Of a stretch of 64,000 nucleotides of DNA, positions 1 through 12,616 are shown piece after piece. A program made the translations under genes and the position numbers. How positions within the stretch are numbered: the stretch's first letter is position 1; each line of letters begins with the position of its first letter. The DNA comes from Phlegmacium glaucopus. Lineage: Eukaryota; Basidiomycota; Agaricomycetes; Agaricales; Cortinariaceae. Under the pieces are notes generated by a model. It searched no databases. It had not been told where the DNA came from and saw only the letters and a list, made by a program, of their open reading frames with translations. Location: positions 245,930 to 309,929 of the forward strand of contig MU130549.1 of the NCBI GenBank assembly GCA_015039465.1, read 5' to 3'.

Positions 1-591
1 CAATAGTTGAAATGCTATCCATCTTTTCTCCACAATACTCAGGAAAGGTCGAGTACTGCCAACAAAGGTTTATCAACTAGACGCCAGAGAAACTATTGAG
101 GTCACACGAACCTTATTCGATCATACAGATTGCTCGCAAGCCATTGCCTGATGATATAACCAGCCTTATCCGTCTCCACAAAAGCTTGATAGTTATAGAT
201 ATTGGCAATATCAGCCAGCGCTTCCCTATCAACTAGAAACAACCAACAGTAAGTACCACAATACAATCAACATATCGTGTCGTTCTCTCTCTCACCCTTC
301 ATTCTCCGATGGTGTGTTCTCAAAGAAAGTCCAGGATCAGGTTTAATAAACACCTTAACCACCAGATATCCATTCCGATGACGACATTTCACAGTCTTCA
401 AAAACCGAGCTGAACCCAGACTTTTGACAACAAAAAAACACTTGAATTTAGACACAAAGAAGTCTCGGAATAAGAATGGGAAGTATTTCACACCTCTTTT
501 CAAAAATGATGTCTCCTCCTAATTCGCCTACGAACGAGTCAAGGGCAACCGTAGTACGCGTGAGTGCTGATCCCGAATGAACGTTTCCCAT
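1..591 (-). CDS. vps15: VPS15 (PIK3R4) protein kinase-like subunit, 5' part only
   Basis: The N-terminal part of the myristoylated scaffold kinase of the Vps34 PI3-kinase complex, which acts on endosomal and autophagic membranes. Exons read on the minus strand at about 591-494, 420-296, 232-112 and 55 to beyond base 1, joined by GT-AG introns of 56-73 nt. The ATG at 591 gives Met-Gly-Asn, the expected N-myristoylation start. Next come a GSARFLK segment (the G-loop equivalent, compare GSTRFLK in human VPS15), a VVKVF lysine segment and NLYDRISTRPFL, which is nearly invariant in VPS15, then EKRWIAFQLL. The match to the known family is strong and unlikely to be any other kinase. The gene runs off the left edge, so the HEAT and WD40 regions are not visible. 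A plain ORF view misses it because every exon is short. Confidence 0.9.
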
Positions 592-1028
592 TGCGTAACG
601 CGATAGTTCAATGTGATAATCGGTGTAGTTCTATAATGGCGATGTTATATGTGCGCTCTATGGTTAATGAGAATGGGGGGAGATTTAAAGGTTTCCTTAT
701 GCGTCAGGCTCATGACATGTTATGGCCTGTTCAAGACCGTTCAGGATTGGACTGCGCGGTTGTTTGTTCTAGTTTGTCCCGTCTTTGGTTGAGCACCAAG
801 TGCAAATACAATTCTTCTACATATGTGCTGCTAACAACTACACCTACGATACCAGTCTGCTATGTACTCTCTTCCTCAAAAGAAACAAAAGGAACATTAT
901 TTGAATTACTTGTACAAAAAAGATGATGCGATGGTACTATCTAAGTAGCTGTACTTCAGAGGACATTTGAAAAAGGGGAGAAACCACCATGAGATCCATC
1001 TAAGGAGATGACAAGGAAACCAAAAAAC
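592..1028. other. Intergenic: VPS15 upstream / SSE1 3' flank
   Basis: No supported gene. The stretch lies between the VPS15 start and the SSE1 stop (both minus), so it should hold the VPS15 promoter and SSE1 3' UTR. A plus-strand ORF at 564-926 has no recognisable domain and overlaps the VPS15 first exon. Confidence 0.5.
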
Positions 1029-3627
1029 CTAATCAATATCCATCTCAGACGGTCCATTGTCACCTTCCTTCGCTGGTGGTGGAGCCTCAGGCGTAGGCGC
1101 ATCATTCTTTGGAGTATCACTCTTCGGCGTCTGCGTTCCCGAACCAGGTGCACTAGGTATAACAGGCGGCTTAGGCTTTGGCTTGGTCAAAATCGGAATC
1201 GCGAAATAAATCAACTCGTCTCTCTTCTTCTCAATCTCCGCACTGGTCAGAACAGGGTCCACATCCTTCGGTCGCTCACTCTGCCTCACGGTCTGGTCTT
1301 CAAGCCATTTTTGGATAGTAGCCACTTTCTCGATAACACTCTGCTTGTCCTTCTCGTCGATGTGGGCGTACTTCTCATCGGCGGAGGTGGCTTGGGACAT
1401 GTAGGTATTGATGGTCTCACGGAGTTGTGCAGTGGACTTTTTGCGTTCGTCCACTTCTTTGCAGCGGAAGGTGATAGGGTCTCCGAGCACTTTCAGAGCG
1501 TCGAGACGAGAAACGTATGCAGATTTAGTGGCGTCCTCGCCCTCTTCGGTGTATAACCAGTCTTCAGCCTCAGAAAGAGCGGCGAGTAATTTTTCTTTCT
1601 CCTGGGCCTTGACATAGGGCGCGTATCTATCCTCTAGTTTACCACGCGTGTCGTACACATACTCCTCAAGAGCGTTTTTACGGTCCTAAGAAAAAATATT
1701 AACATGGGTCTACCAAAGAAAAAAGGTTATTCACCTCAGTGTCCATCACCAATTTATCGGCAGCATGCATCTGCGACTCCAGTTCACGATAAGATTCGAT
1801 AATACTTTTATCCAGCGACGAATTGGTTGCAACAATAGGTATCTCCTTTTTCTTCACAACTCGTTTCTTCTTCGGAGGCGGAGGAGCAGCAGCACCGTCA
1901 GCAGATCCATCCACGTCCATAGGTGCAGCAGCAGGTTCCTCCTTCTCCTCAACCTCCTCAACATAAGCACTCTCGAAAGACATAATACCATGCAAATTGA
2001 GTCTCGTCCTCAGCCTGACGCATGTAGCATCACCGTTAGCTGCGACAGGAACTTCTTTGGCAGTAAAATGCCCAATCCAGGGGTTGATAGCACCCGGAAG
2101 TAAATCAGGCTGTGCGTAAACTGCCTCGATGTCGAATAGTTCCTTGCGGTAGAACGACAATACTTTGGTGGAAGGGATAGTGTTTCCTTGAGGGAAAACA
2201 AGAAGCTCTGTATCATCATCGGGGTCGGTGGGAGATGCATTCCATTGGACTTTGATGGGATAATGGTTGATATCGGTCATATGGAAGTCGCGGACGCGGA
2301 AGACTGGGGAAAGCATAGCGCAAGCAAAGGTAGCTCCACGGGCGATGGCCTCATCTTGATTAAGAGTGGTAGAAAGCGTTTTACCAGGGAAAGCATCTTG
2401 GATGCGCTGGCGGATGGATGGAACACGGGTGCTACCACCAACCAGCTCAATCGCATCGATTTGTTCAATAGTAAGGCCAGAGTCGGCCAAAGCGCGATGA
2501 AGTGGTCCTGGGATACGATCGAGGACATGAGAGATCAAACCTTCCAATTCGTCACGGGAAAGTTTGGAAGAGGCGTCAACGTCGTTCATGATGGATTCCA
2601 CGTTAAGAGGAGCCTCTGCATTGGCAGAAAGAACTTTTTTAAGCTTCTCGCATCCGGCGCTCAGCCTGAAGGTAGCTTTGGGGTTACTCATGACATCGAT
2701 CTTGTACTTTGTTTTGAACTCTTTCGAGAAATGCTCGAGGAGGGCGTAGTCAATGTCTCGGCCACCGAGGTTACGATCGTACGCAGTACTTTTAACGGTT
2801 AATTGGCCTTTTGAGAACGCCACGACCGCGACGGACATATCTGCGTGGCCGACATCAACAAAGATGACATGACGAGGGTTTTCTAGCTCAGGAAGGTCGG
2901 ATTTGGTGATACCATATCCAAGAGCAGTAGCTGTTGTATCATTGATCAGGCGAAGGACGTTGAGGTTGGCGATAGCAGCTGCATCGATGATAGCTCGACG
3001 TTGGATATCGGTAAACCATCCTGGAACGGCGATGACAACATCTGTGACACCGATTTTGAGCTCGTTGGCTGTGATGTCTCGCAATTTGCCAAGATACATA
3101 GCAGTTAACTGAGTGGCAGAGAAAGTAGATTTTTCGCCACGGAAAGTAAGCTATAATGATAATGTAAGTCAGAGATCGCCCTTGTTTTTTTTAAAAAAAG
3201 AAGCAAGTACTCGCCTCTGCGCCAACAGATCCATTCACGTCAACTAGTTTTGCATTGATGAACTTTTTCTCGACATCCTGCACTTGTGTGTCGGTCAGAG
3301 TTCGGCCAATAAGGCGTTTCAGAGAGCCGATGGTATTTTTAAAGTTGGAGGTTTCCTGAGTCTTTGCTGCTTCACCGATTGCACGCTGCTTTGGACCAAA
3401 AGCGACCAGAGATCTAGAAGAGGATGACGATGAGATGAAAGGGAACCAACTACAACAAAGACGTACGGCGTTGCACGATTGGAGACCTCATTTACGATGA
3501 TATCAATTCCTCGATGTCTAGCGACACCGATCTAAAGAAATATTATCAGTATCTGTAAGACGAGGAGACCTGCGAGGATGGATACCAAGCTATGTAGAGT
3601 ACCAAAATCGATACCGACGACGGCCAT
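1029..3627 (-). CDS. sse1: Hsp110-type Hsp70 nucleotide exchange factor (SSE1-like)
   Basis: Cytosolic Hsp110 chaperone and exchange factor for Hsp70. Five exons: 3627-3586, 3531-3467, 3413-3215, 3150-1735 and 1685-1029, giving 793 codons (792 aa), in the usual range for the family. The start reads MAVVGIDFGTLHS, followed by the Hsp110 hallmark RGIDIIVNEVSNRATPSLV. The ATPase core has NDTTATALGYG, the VGGSTRVPSIRQ segment and NQDEAIARGA. The C-terminal half carries an acidic loop, a KKKRVVKKKE basic run, the Hsp110 helical region and a tail ending EMDID. The third intron (3214-3151) begins GCGAGT and ends TAG. Only this GC-AG splice keeps the frame (GAE|LTFRGEKSTF), because the nearby GT would shift it. 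Heat-shock control is likely for the family; a possible HSE lies upstream. Confidence 0.95.
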
Positions 3628-3699
3628 GATGGAAAGAGCAGACAGAGTTCTGTGTTTTGATGAAAATCCTCAAATCTACTGGAATTTGCCGTCAATTCC

Positions 3700-3707
3700 T
3701 TCTCGAA
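3700..3707. promoter_or_regulatory. Possible minimal heat-shock element
   Basis: TTCTCGAA, a perfect nTTCnnGAAn pair about 75 bp upstream of the SSE1 start codon. A third adjacent 5-bp unit is not clear, so this is only a candidate Hsf1 site. Confidence 0.3.
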
Positions 3708-4094
3708 CAATCCACACAAATCTATGCAAAAATTTAATAATTCACACGATATCCCTTATATTTAATTGTCACAATAATAGAATGCACAGGACAGGGCTGC
3801 AATGCACCCGAAACCTCGGCCCGTTGAGATATCGGATAGATTCAAAGGACCAAAGCTCATCGATCAAGTGGGAATGGTCCACCAAGCCTAAATCTATCAA
3901 CGGGGGATTCATAGAGTTGTGCTGCTTAATCTGAATTCGGGGTGCCCAGGATCCGGACACCTTGTGTCTATACTAGAAACCTTATAAAGCGCAGCCAATG
4001 AATATCCTCAGGAGTGACCAATTATTTCTGTGCTGTGGCTGTGTCGCTACATATATTTGCATTGGCATGGAGTCATAGATGTAACACTCTGTCC

Positions 4095-6293
4095 ATGACC
4101 ACAAGCCCTCATCCTGATCTTCAACTCCTCAAATCACATCTCCAACAAATTCACGACTCCATTTCTTTCTTTAAACCACTAATCGCACGTCCCCCCATCA
4201 TCGACTCATCTTTCGACCCCTCAGATGAATCAAACGAAGAAAACCAATGGTTGAAACAAGAAAACATCCCTGGACTCAAAAAATTGAAAGAAAACATAAA
4301 GATAGACTTGGGAATGTTAGACAAGGTAAAAAAACTTTTTGCCCCGCTTATTGAACAAAAAAAAGCCAGTGAGAATGAAACACCCTATATAACTCAACTT
4401 TAGTAGTTCTTTGACGATCCTGACTGTACAAATTTGCCGCCTCTGTCTACGAATGCCCCTTACCTTATTGCTGTATGGAACGAAGTCCTATGTGCTCCAG
4501 CACCCATTGTATCTGTATTCAAAACCTTTTTGATCAATACCTCTGCGAGCGACACGGATGGTTCACGAAATCAACGCCCTCCAGGAGCCAAAGTAGATGT
4601 CGTTGCTGATAATGGACGCCGCTGGATCAGAGTCAATACGTAAGTCTAACTTTGATTTTCTCAATGTCAATAAATCCTTGATACGAATAAAATAGTGCCA
4701 AAAACTCGCGTTTACTCTCTGAATTTCGAGAAATAGATTCTTATCTAACAGATTCAGAATACGAGTCAGACGACGACGAACTAGACGATGTCAATCGTCC
4801 AAGCTTGGCACAAAGCGAATTGGACAACTCAGTCTTAAAAATGGGAAGATCCCTAATTGATGCTGCGAAACTTGAATCCAATCCGATAGAAGGCACTTCC
4901 GAAACTCCCAAAGTAACCCTTCGCCTCACAAGGTTGGATCCTAACATAGTAAACGAAGATGGGACAGAACCTGATCCCCGGATCGCTCAAACATTGGACA
5001 GTCTCCGCGAAATGGGGATAGACGTCGAGCTAGGAGAACGGACCGAAAGTGAACTACCTATCTTAACAAATCCTATAACCGAACGGCCCCCATCTCCATC
5101 ACTCCCATTCATCCCCACTATAAACATCAACCTCGATCTATCCATCCTCATCGCACTCATCTCAGATCTCACTCACGCTCCATTACCCACTTCCATAGAA
5201 GACGCCAACAAACGCTTCCTCCCACCACAGGAATATCGTGAATGGAAGAAACAGAAAAAAGTCGAGAATTCGAAGCCCAGAAAAATAAAATTGAGACCAA
5301 CCCAATCACGCATAACTGAGCCTTCAGGAATCGAATCAGACATCAATGACCTTCCTCATTATCTAATCAAACACTCAAGGGCGTTGACAAACCAACTATT
5401 GCAAGAAATGGGGAAGGGTCTGTTGCCAGAAATACACGACCGGTTAACTGCTTCAAATACCAAAGAGGACGATCCCACCAAATTGAATGTAACCTTTTGG
5501 ACTACCCCTGAGGCTCGCGACCGTTGCCTTCGTATCATATCTAAAATCGGTGGTGTACACGAAAAACGTCGAGCATACGCTCTCTTCTGTTATGACACCT
5601 CTGGAGGAGGCACTGAAATACCTCTAGACGAAGCTAAATGTTTATACTGGCAAGACTCACGTTTCGAACCCAATTTTATTCCACTCCTCCCCATTCATCT
5701 GTTTCCTACAAGCTCAATACCTACTTCGGGACAAGATACATCTACTCTAATACCCGGCTCATCATCGGAAACCCGCTCAAAGTTATCATCATTCACTAAA
5801 TCGCTTGATAAAGTATGCGCAGATATCTTATCCCAAGAAACCATCCCGCATCCTCGGGCATTACCCGATGAAGTAGTAGGATCATCCAGTAACGTCACAT
5901 CACCTCTACTTTATCATCATCAACCAGTTAACTCCATACATATCCCCAGGTGAAATCCAACGAGCCATAGTAACAAAAGCCAACCCCCGACTAACAGCAC
6001 ACACCGTCCAAAGTATGCACTGGGGTGCTCATCTCGGCTGGACAACTCTTACCGCCAACCGAACAAGCGTTAAAGCCATTCTAAGAGAGATGAAAACTGC
6101 TCGTACGAGTGGTAGATTAGCTGGTTTGGATCTTCAAGTTGAACATCGAAATCTTCTTGTACACGGGGGAGATTCAGAACAAAGCGATGGAAATGGAGGA
6201 AATGAAGGAGAATCTGCTGGTTGGGCATCGATTTGGATCGTAGATCCTAGGAGTTTGGCAGAGGGTATGTCAAGTCAACCAGTCCAAGCGTAA
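4095..6293 (+). CDS. DUF1308 / UPF0415 (C7orf25-like) protein
   Basis: Conserved eukaryotic protein of unknown function. Exons 4095-4325, 4407-4639, 4696-5812 and 5880-6293 sum to 1995 nt (664 aa). Near residue 140 is VDVVADNGRRWIRV, the counterpart of the VDVVANGGHTWVK block in human C7orf25. The DUF1308 core starts at ININLDLSILIALISDLTH, and the conserved carboxyl part contains WGAHLGWTTLTANRTS. Middle insertions are acidic and Ser/Pro-rich. The first and last introns end TAGTAG and the frame requires the second AG in both. The 5813-5879 intron is inferred from the frame change before YISPGEIQRA and is the least certain junction. A longer ORF starts upstream at 4014, but the ATG at 4095 fits the family N-terminus better. 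The gene converges on the Crinkler-like gene. Confidence 0.82.
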
Positions 6294-7735
6294 TGAAAAA
6301 AATAAAATGAATACACAATATTTTTATTGTTCACCATTTCATTCATTTTTTAGGATTTTTTGGCGATCCTCTGTATCGTACCCTCGAATAATTCCTATTG
6401 GAAAAACGAAATTGCAATTGCAAACTTTCTCTACGCTTACGATTCTGGTTGAGAGACAGCAAACATGAAAAATATTTACCACACAATGGATGACTAAAAT
6501 TTGATTGTGCTATCTTACTGAGTAGTAATAAGTTCCCGCCGACGTGACCCCTAGCGACTTTGAACATTTCTTGGTGAAGTTGGTATGTTGCGGATGGGAA
6601 AATGACTCAAAGTGTAAGATTCAAGCATGTAAATTGCTAGGTATTTATTTGTAAGTATAGATATAAGTAAAAGATTATGAAGAAGTTCTTGTGCTTTTGT
6701 CCTCACTGCAAAAGTGAGGATCGAACCAGTCATGGTCATCTAGGATCTGGGAGTGGTTGAAAGCAAGGTGAAAGATTCCCAGATTTTAGGACAGGGTTAC
6801 TGTTGGAATAATTTCGCAGCTAATAGAACCAAGGGGCACCAAGAAAAGAAAAAAAGAACCTAATCGATTTTTTTTAAGGCCTCCTAGGCTGAACTAACTA
6901 ACTGATCAGACACATGTCTAAATATAGAAATATTACGTCATTAACTCTTTATGAGCATTTGCCTCCACGTCCCATACCTGATGCGTTGCAAGCATCGCAC
7001 ACCCAATTCCAGGGTATCTGCTCAAGGTTAACACATAAGAGATGATACTGAACCTAGTGAGCTAATATGAAAATTATATTATGGATGGAAAATAGATTAC
7101 TCACCCATTGAGTCTCACATCCAGCTTGGTGACCATAGTTTGACACAGTAGTGTTGTTGCTCTTATATTATCACAATATCTTTTTGCTTGCTATTCCAAA
7201 ATTTCATCAAGTGATGACTAATCACATTAGTCAAATTCTAAACTTATTCTCAAGTTTATTCTGCTCAATTTCTTGCACATTTTGAGACAATGCATTAATT
7301 ATGTTTTCTATAATATTAGAAATGTTCCTTCAGCCTCAAAATGATATTCTGAAGCCTTGATGGCACCCATCGCAGCTCATCTTAGATTTTTTACCCATAG
7401 ATCAAGACCCTCGTCAAACCCTCGTTTCAGTCAAAAAACCCTTCGGGTTTTTGCCCAAGCTACTGCCCATATTTTTCCTTTCACTCTCACTGATCTCCCG
7501 GATCTGTTCCCCCTTCGATAACATAACGTTCGACTACATAGACAGTATGCAATTTGAATTTTGTTCTAAAAAGAATTTCGGAATAGTAAATTAAATACAA
7601 CTTGGCCTGAAAGTGTATCTAGACGACTCTACGAATACTATGAATAAGGCAGAAGGGGACGATACAATACAACCTAATGAGTCCAAAGAATGCATAATCA
7701 GAGTACTATCCCACGTTTTACTCCTGTATCAATTT
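6294..7735. other. Convergent intergenic region
   Basis: Lies between the 3' ends of the DUF1308 gene (+) and the Crinkler-like gene (-). AT-rich with short unrelated ORFs. A 7-bp perfect hairpin (CCTCACT/AGTGAGG) lies at 6701-6719. No gene is supported. Confidence 0.5.
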
Positions 7736-10047
7736 CTAGCGAATAAGTGCATCCATATCATGATGTCGGAACAAGGCAGCCAACATTTGTGAATCGTGCT
7801 CTGCTGTTATCAGCTCTCCATCATATGCTCCCTCGGGACGCCAGAGATCGGGTCCTCTATAGACATTCGCCGGATATCTTGCTTCTCCAATCTTCCCAGC
7901 CCAATCGAAGTCCAGGAACATGAACCCAGAACTATCTTCCTGCACCTTTATGTTGATATCACGAATGTCGCCATGAACATAGCCTGCTTCGTGAAATGCA
8001 GTCAACTTCTCTCTCATCTGCCTAAAAAGGTCGCCAATAGGAGACTCAATCGCAACCTCAAATTCGCAATAGCCTTCAGTGACAATATCCATGACAACCA
8101 TGTTCCATCCGCCAGCTATGTGTTCAAATCCCCTGAGCATCGGCGCACAACCCATCTCAGCGCATTTTTCATGTGCTTCCGTGGAGTATGAGCGAACAAA
8201 TTTAATGCATATTTTCTCATCATCCTCGGTCTGACCAAAGAAGACGAGCTTTTGAGGCACCTGCAAGATATATTTGAAGCGTCGCAATGTAGAGTCTGCG
8301 AGTGACCTGTAAGATGACTGATATGGATAACGCGGGTTTGGTCGAAGATCACGTTCTAACTTATCGATGACTGGAAGTTCATGTTCATAATAATAATGAA
8401 GCGAATGAAGTGCGTTTTTCAGTGCACCAATATGACGGGCAGCCACCGCTCGTAGTCCTACATGAGTAGGGTGCGAGAACAGCGGCAACGGCGGGGTAAG
8501 AACTTCGATGTTGGGGCGATCCGTATAAACTGCGGCAGCAAAACCGACGTGCGCGCCTACTCATACTGAATTCAGCAAGCATCACATATGTAAGTAAACA
8601 TTGACAGACAAACCGAAAAGATATATAATAAGGCAGGGAAGAGGAGAGCCCAGGCTTGTCGTCATCTGTTTCCTCATAGATTCTAGATAATACAAAATTG
8701 CTTGGAACAAAGGTTCAGCGCCTGTGGAGCCGATCTCCAATTTGACTTCAATGATGAGGTAACGTAAGCCGTTGTACTGCATGTCGCCATCTGTTTTGTA
8801 CTCGGTACCTTCGACTCCTGTTGCTATCGTCATGATGCCATGGTTTTTGAGGATTTCTCGGAATGCCGCCGCCCGGGCAGTCTCATTTTCAAAAATCTGA
8901 GACAATGCAGACAAAGCGAGAACGAGTGCATTGTCCTCCCTTGTCGGTACATGCATCTGACAGTCGTCAATAAACTTGCCAAATATAGGATGATGGAGTG
9001 TTGGAGGTATCGTTGTAGCAGCTGAAGGAGGCCGATCGAAGTGGAAGGCGGGGCCTTTCAAGGCAGACACTCGTTGCAAGTTATGAAATTCCGATGGTTG
9101 GCCCAAAGTGGATGGAGCTCTGCGTGGCAACTTTTCGATATGTATACGACGAAGTTCACCAAGTTCGTCGTGAAGAATGGAAGACAGACGGACTCGACTA
9201 CCTGGTCCTGGAACGTCAATGTAAACGTGATAAAATGGTTAACAAAGAGACCCAGGAGATTAGGATTGGTTCCAGCATGTAGGAGCAGCCGAGGGAGAAC
9301 GAATACGATAACTTGTAAGAATTGTGATGACGGCAAGCTAATCATACTCACTAGCAGGGGCCTTTACTACGATGTGCAGGTGCCTTCGAACAGGAGGTGT
9401 CGGGAAAACTTCCAACAATAAGTCCTCCGGCGCTAACGTCTTATCAAGCTCCTTGATATTCTCTTGAAGATCTTCGTTGATGGGCACAGAAACCTTCCAT
9501 ATTATGAGAGCGTGTGCGGGAATATGATCAAACGTAGGTTTATTTTTCTCCTTGATGGATTCCCTGAGGTCACTGACGGTCTTGGTATCCAGAATTTCGA
9601 TTTTGAAGATGTGACTACGATCATCACCAGAAACCAAACAATTGAGCTCAAGGAGTGCTAGTGGTGGTTTGGATATTACTGTTGAAGTGGTGAGGAGTTG
9701 ATTATGCGAATAGCTTATGAAAACCAACCAGGCTGCGGACAGTTTATAATAATATGTACAGTCCTTTTCTCCAGCTCGGACGGAAAAACATCGGAGAGAA
9801 TCTCATGAGGGTATAACGAGTCGTCGTCTACTAGATTGAGCGCCTCAACGTCCTTTTTGAGGTTTCGAGTGCTGGGAACAGGCTTATTCCAGAGGTCAAG
9901 CGAGTCGGCAGGAATGTCATCAAATTTGGGTCTCTTTTTCTCTTTGATATATTCCTTGAGGGCGGCAACGGTTTCATCTTCTTCGATTTTGACTATAAAT
10001 GCTCGACGAGAGTCATCGCCGCTCACATAACATAAAAGGCTTAACAT
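7736..10047 (-). CDS. Crinkler-type protein: two tandem header domains + nuclease-like region + kinase
   Basis: Exons 10047-9729, 9678-9352, 9207-8614 and 8556-7736 sum to 2061 nt (686 aa). Residues ~1-105 and ~112-215 are two copies of the ubiquitin-like Crinkler header: each has LLCYVSGDD or LNCLVSGDD, then KEYIKEKKRPKFDDIPA or RESIKEKNKPTFDHIPA, and ends in a HIIIN/HIVVK strand. The middle (~280-410) has an LRYLIIEVKLEIG strand resembling the E-x-K motif of PD-(D/E)xK nucleases. The last ~270 residues form a kinase: CIKF lysine, catalytic YVHGDIRDINIKV and FLDFDWAG in place of DFG. Header-nuclease-kinase order is known for Crinkler-RHS-type proteins. The second header has no ATG of its own, which supports one spliced protein. 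No signal peptide. Target and role are unknown; self/non-self conflict is an inference from the family. Confidence 0.82.
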
Positions 10048-10447
10048 CGTAGTAATGTCTGTAGAACTATTGAGTGGTTCAAAAGAAGACGTTGTTGATG
10101 CTTATTTGCCAAAACGGCGACATGCTGGGCTCGATACTGGTGTTTGTAGGTGTTTGTGGGTTCAATATTATAAATTAGATGACCGGGCGTGAGAGACGCA
10201 GAGGGATAACCGGCTTGGTGGCTCCAAGGCCAAACGGTCAATAGTAATTTATCATCTCGAACTAGCTAGGTACAGCCTGAGTGGATATTAGTTGAACATT
10301 CATCCTCATCGCTATCGTTTCATTTTTCCTCTCGGACTACCTTTTTTTCAAAATTTTTTGGGTTTCAAGAATGATTGAGTACTTGAGGAAAAAAAAAAGA
10401 ACGAAACGGGGAAAAAAACTAATGTGTGGAGATCACAAAATCTCTCT

Positions 10448-12616
10448 CTATTTATTTAATCCCGTCGTCGCCGTCAACATCTCATCCGTCATATCCGACA
10501 CCACATGCCCATCTCCTAACCTCGGCGTCGAACGTCCCGAATCAGAGTTAATATACCCCCAACCTAAAGATTCAGGGGCAGTAGCATACGACTGGAACGA
10601 ATAATTGCTCGCTCTTGATTCTGAACGAGTGGTAGCATCTTGGGGTGTTAATGAGGTAGATGTATAGAGGTTACCAAATTCGGAGAAGATGTTTATGGGA
10701 GGGGGGAGGGGAGGGAGGATGTAAGTGGAGGGGGTGGGTGAAGAAGATCGGTCAGTAGGAGAGATGTCTTTGAAAGTGGATGAGGCGCTTGAAGAAGGGT
10801 CAGTAGGAGAGAGCGGATTAGGGATTTTGGAAGTGGATGTGGAAGAGGAAGGGTCAGTAGGGGAAATGGGATTAGGGATTTTAGAAGTAGATGGTGAAGC
10901 GGATGATGGTTCAGTATATGTGATTGAAGGCGTAGACGTGTTAGCTACATTTTCAGATTGAGTATCCAAAGGTAGGGATGAAGGTGTTGTACTATCACGC
11001 GCCGCTTCCCCCCCTTCTAATGTTGGTTCAGGTATAGGCGGTCGACCTTCCCGTGTGTCTGCAGCATTGTCTGACGACTGAAGCCCTGATGGGCCAGGTC
11101 TAGCTAGAGAGGATTGGGAGGACGAGGCTTCAAAGACTGGCGGAGGTGGCTCTAGATCCTGACGTGAAGACGACGCTGCAAACGCAATCGCATCAACTCC
11201 ATACGGCATACCAAACCGCGAAAAGTTCTCTCTTGACGAGATGACCTTGAGCTGCTCTGGCGTCGGGCCAGACTTGGGGTAAGAAAATTCCGTACGTATC
11301 AGAGTGTGTGAAAGGGGAGATGATATCGAATTTAGGGAGATCGTAGAAGGTGAATTAAGGCGGACAGCGCTGTTGAGTGTATGATTGGATCGTTGACGGG
11401 ATATTGTGCGGAACATAGAGGCTGAAGGTGATGCCCTGTGGTTCGAGGTACGGATGGGGGTAGAACGATCGCGCCTATGGGTGTTTGAAGTAGAAACCGA
11501 CTGGTTTGATTCCGTTCGTCTATGCTCTGGGGTATGCGACATCATCGACATTCGATTCAGGAATGTACGGAAGGCAGAACCTCTTCGTTGAGACTCGGAC
11601 GAAGTCGAGGATGGCATGAATGGCGTTTGGGTTGTGGGTGCTCCGGAATCAGACTCTGGAGTATGATCCGCAAACTCGAAATAGGGTGGTGCTTCGCCTC
11701 TCTGATCGGAGCTTTCTCGAGGTAAATTGCTATCTACCCTCATTAACGAGCTTGTTTCTTGGAGGCTAGAATCAAAGCTAGGCCGCGAATTCGAATTGGG
11801 TGAGCGCAAACTCTGCAAAGAAAGGTCACCCGAAGGATCATCGTTATGCAAAAGTGGCAAATTGTTAGATGTTATAGGCATAGGTGAATATCTTGACACC
11901 TGTGAGTTGTCTTGTGAGTTTAAGGAGTCGTCTTCGTCGGCGGGCATCTCTACCATAGCAGCCGGCATGGTAGTAGCATCCTCCATGTCACGACCTCTGA
12001 TAATTAAATTAATTAGTCATCGCACCAAGACTAAAAAGCTTTGTCTGCAAAGCTTTGTCTGCTCACCGAAAAATCACAAGCTCTTCTTCACCTGGTTCCT
12101 TGTTATATGCAGGTAGTGATGTAACAGACATTTGGGAAGGCGTTCGTCGTGGCCTACGGGTTCTGCGGGTTTGCCTTGCTGGACCCGATGTGGGTGAACC
12201 TGTACCGTTAATCGAGCCAACGAGTTGTTCAGCAGTGAGCTCCCGCCCTGCGACTGTGGGATTGCCATCCGTGACATGTGCGGTATTATAAACATCCCCA
12301 AATGCTACAATTGCCTTTTTCCAGGAGCCCTTGAACCAGATTGTTAAAGCCACGAGGGAGAGCAGTAGAAAAATAACCACAATTGGAACCTTGACATTCC
12401 TTTACATAAGTACATTGCAACAAGTAGAGAAGGGAATAAGAAACCTACCCATGCTCTTGGAGAGAGAGGGTCGCTGTTATCATCCCGTGCCTCGAGGTTA
12501 TAAGGTTGAACTGGGTTTGCGGAAACGTACTTCGCCAAGCCCATGCTAATGATATAGAAACCGTACATTGACAGCGAAGTTTTGAGTTGAATTGCTAGTG
12601 TGTGTCGTGGGATCAT
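10448..12616 (-). CDS. Serine-rich single-pass membrane protein, function unknown
   Basis: Three exons (12616-12449, 12389-12067, 11996-10448) sum to 2040 nt (679 aa). The N-terminus has a signal-peptide-like stretch (SMYGFYIISMGLAKYVSA), a short extracellular segment and one transmembrane helix split from it by intron 1 (VPIVVIFLLLSLVALTIWF), then a basic stop-transfer patch with RQTRRTRRPRR. The remaining ~530 residues are Ser/Pro/Thr-rich, with an island around EQLKVISSRENFSRFGMPYG that looks conserved and a short imperfect repeat around SPTDPSSS. The layout (short ectodomain, one helix, long disordered tail) resembles fungal surface sensors, but no family is recognised. Intron 2 contains a 14-bp perfect tandem repeat next to its donor. 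Confidence 0.75.
12035..12062. repeat. 14-bp perfect tandem duplication inside an intron
   Basis: AAAGCTTTGTCTGC occurs twice head to tail and ends 3 bp from the 5' splice site (minus strand donor at 12066) of the membrane-protein gene. Confidence 0.8.

Noticed and set aside
1008..1556. 182-aa plus-strand ORF
   Set aside because: Antisense shadow of the SSE1 last exon, which is strongly conserved.
4326..4406. Exon 1 of the DUF1308 gene continuing to the TAG at 4401
   Set aside because: Reading on gives a lysine-rich stretch and a stop; splicing at 4326-4406 restores the family sequence.
6701..6740. tRNA-like T-arm (GGTTCGATCC on the minus strand) beside a hairpin
   Set aside because: The stem around the loop does not pair and no A box or acceptor stem fits; box B lacks one base.
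9679..9727. Second header of the Crinkler gene as a separate gene
   Set aside because: It would need a TTG start; splicing the 50-nt intron gives one in-phase protein whose four exons total a multiple of three.
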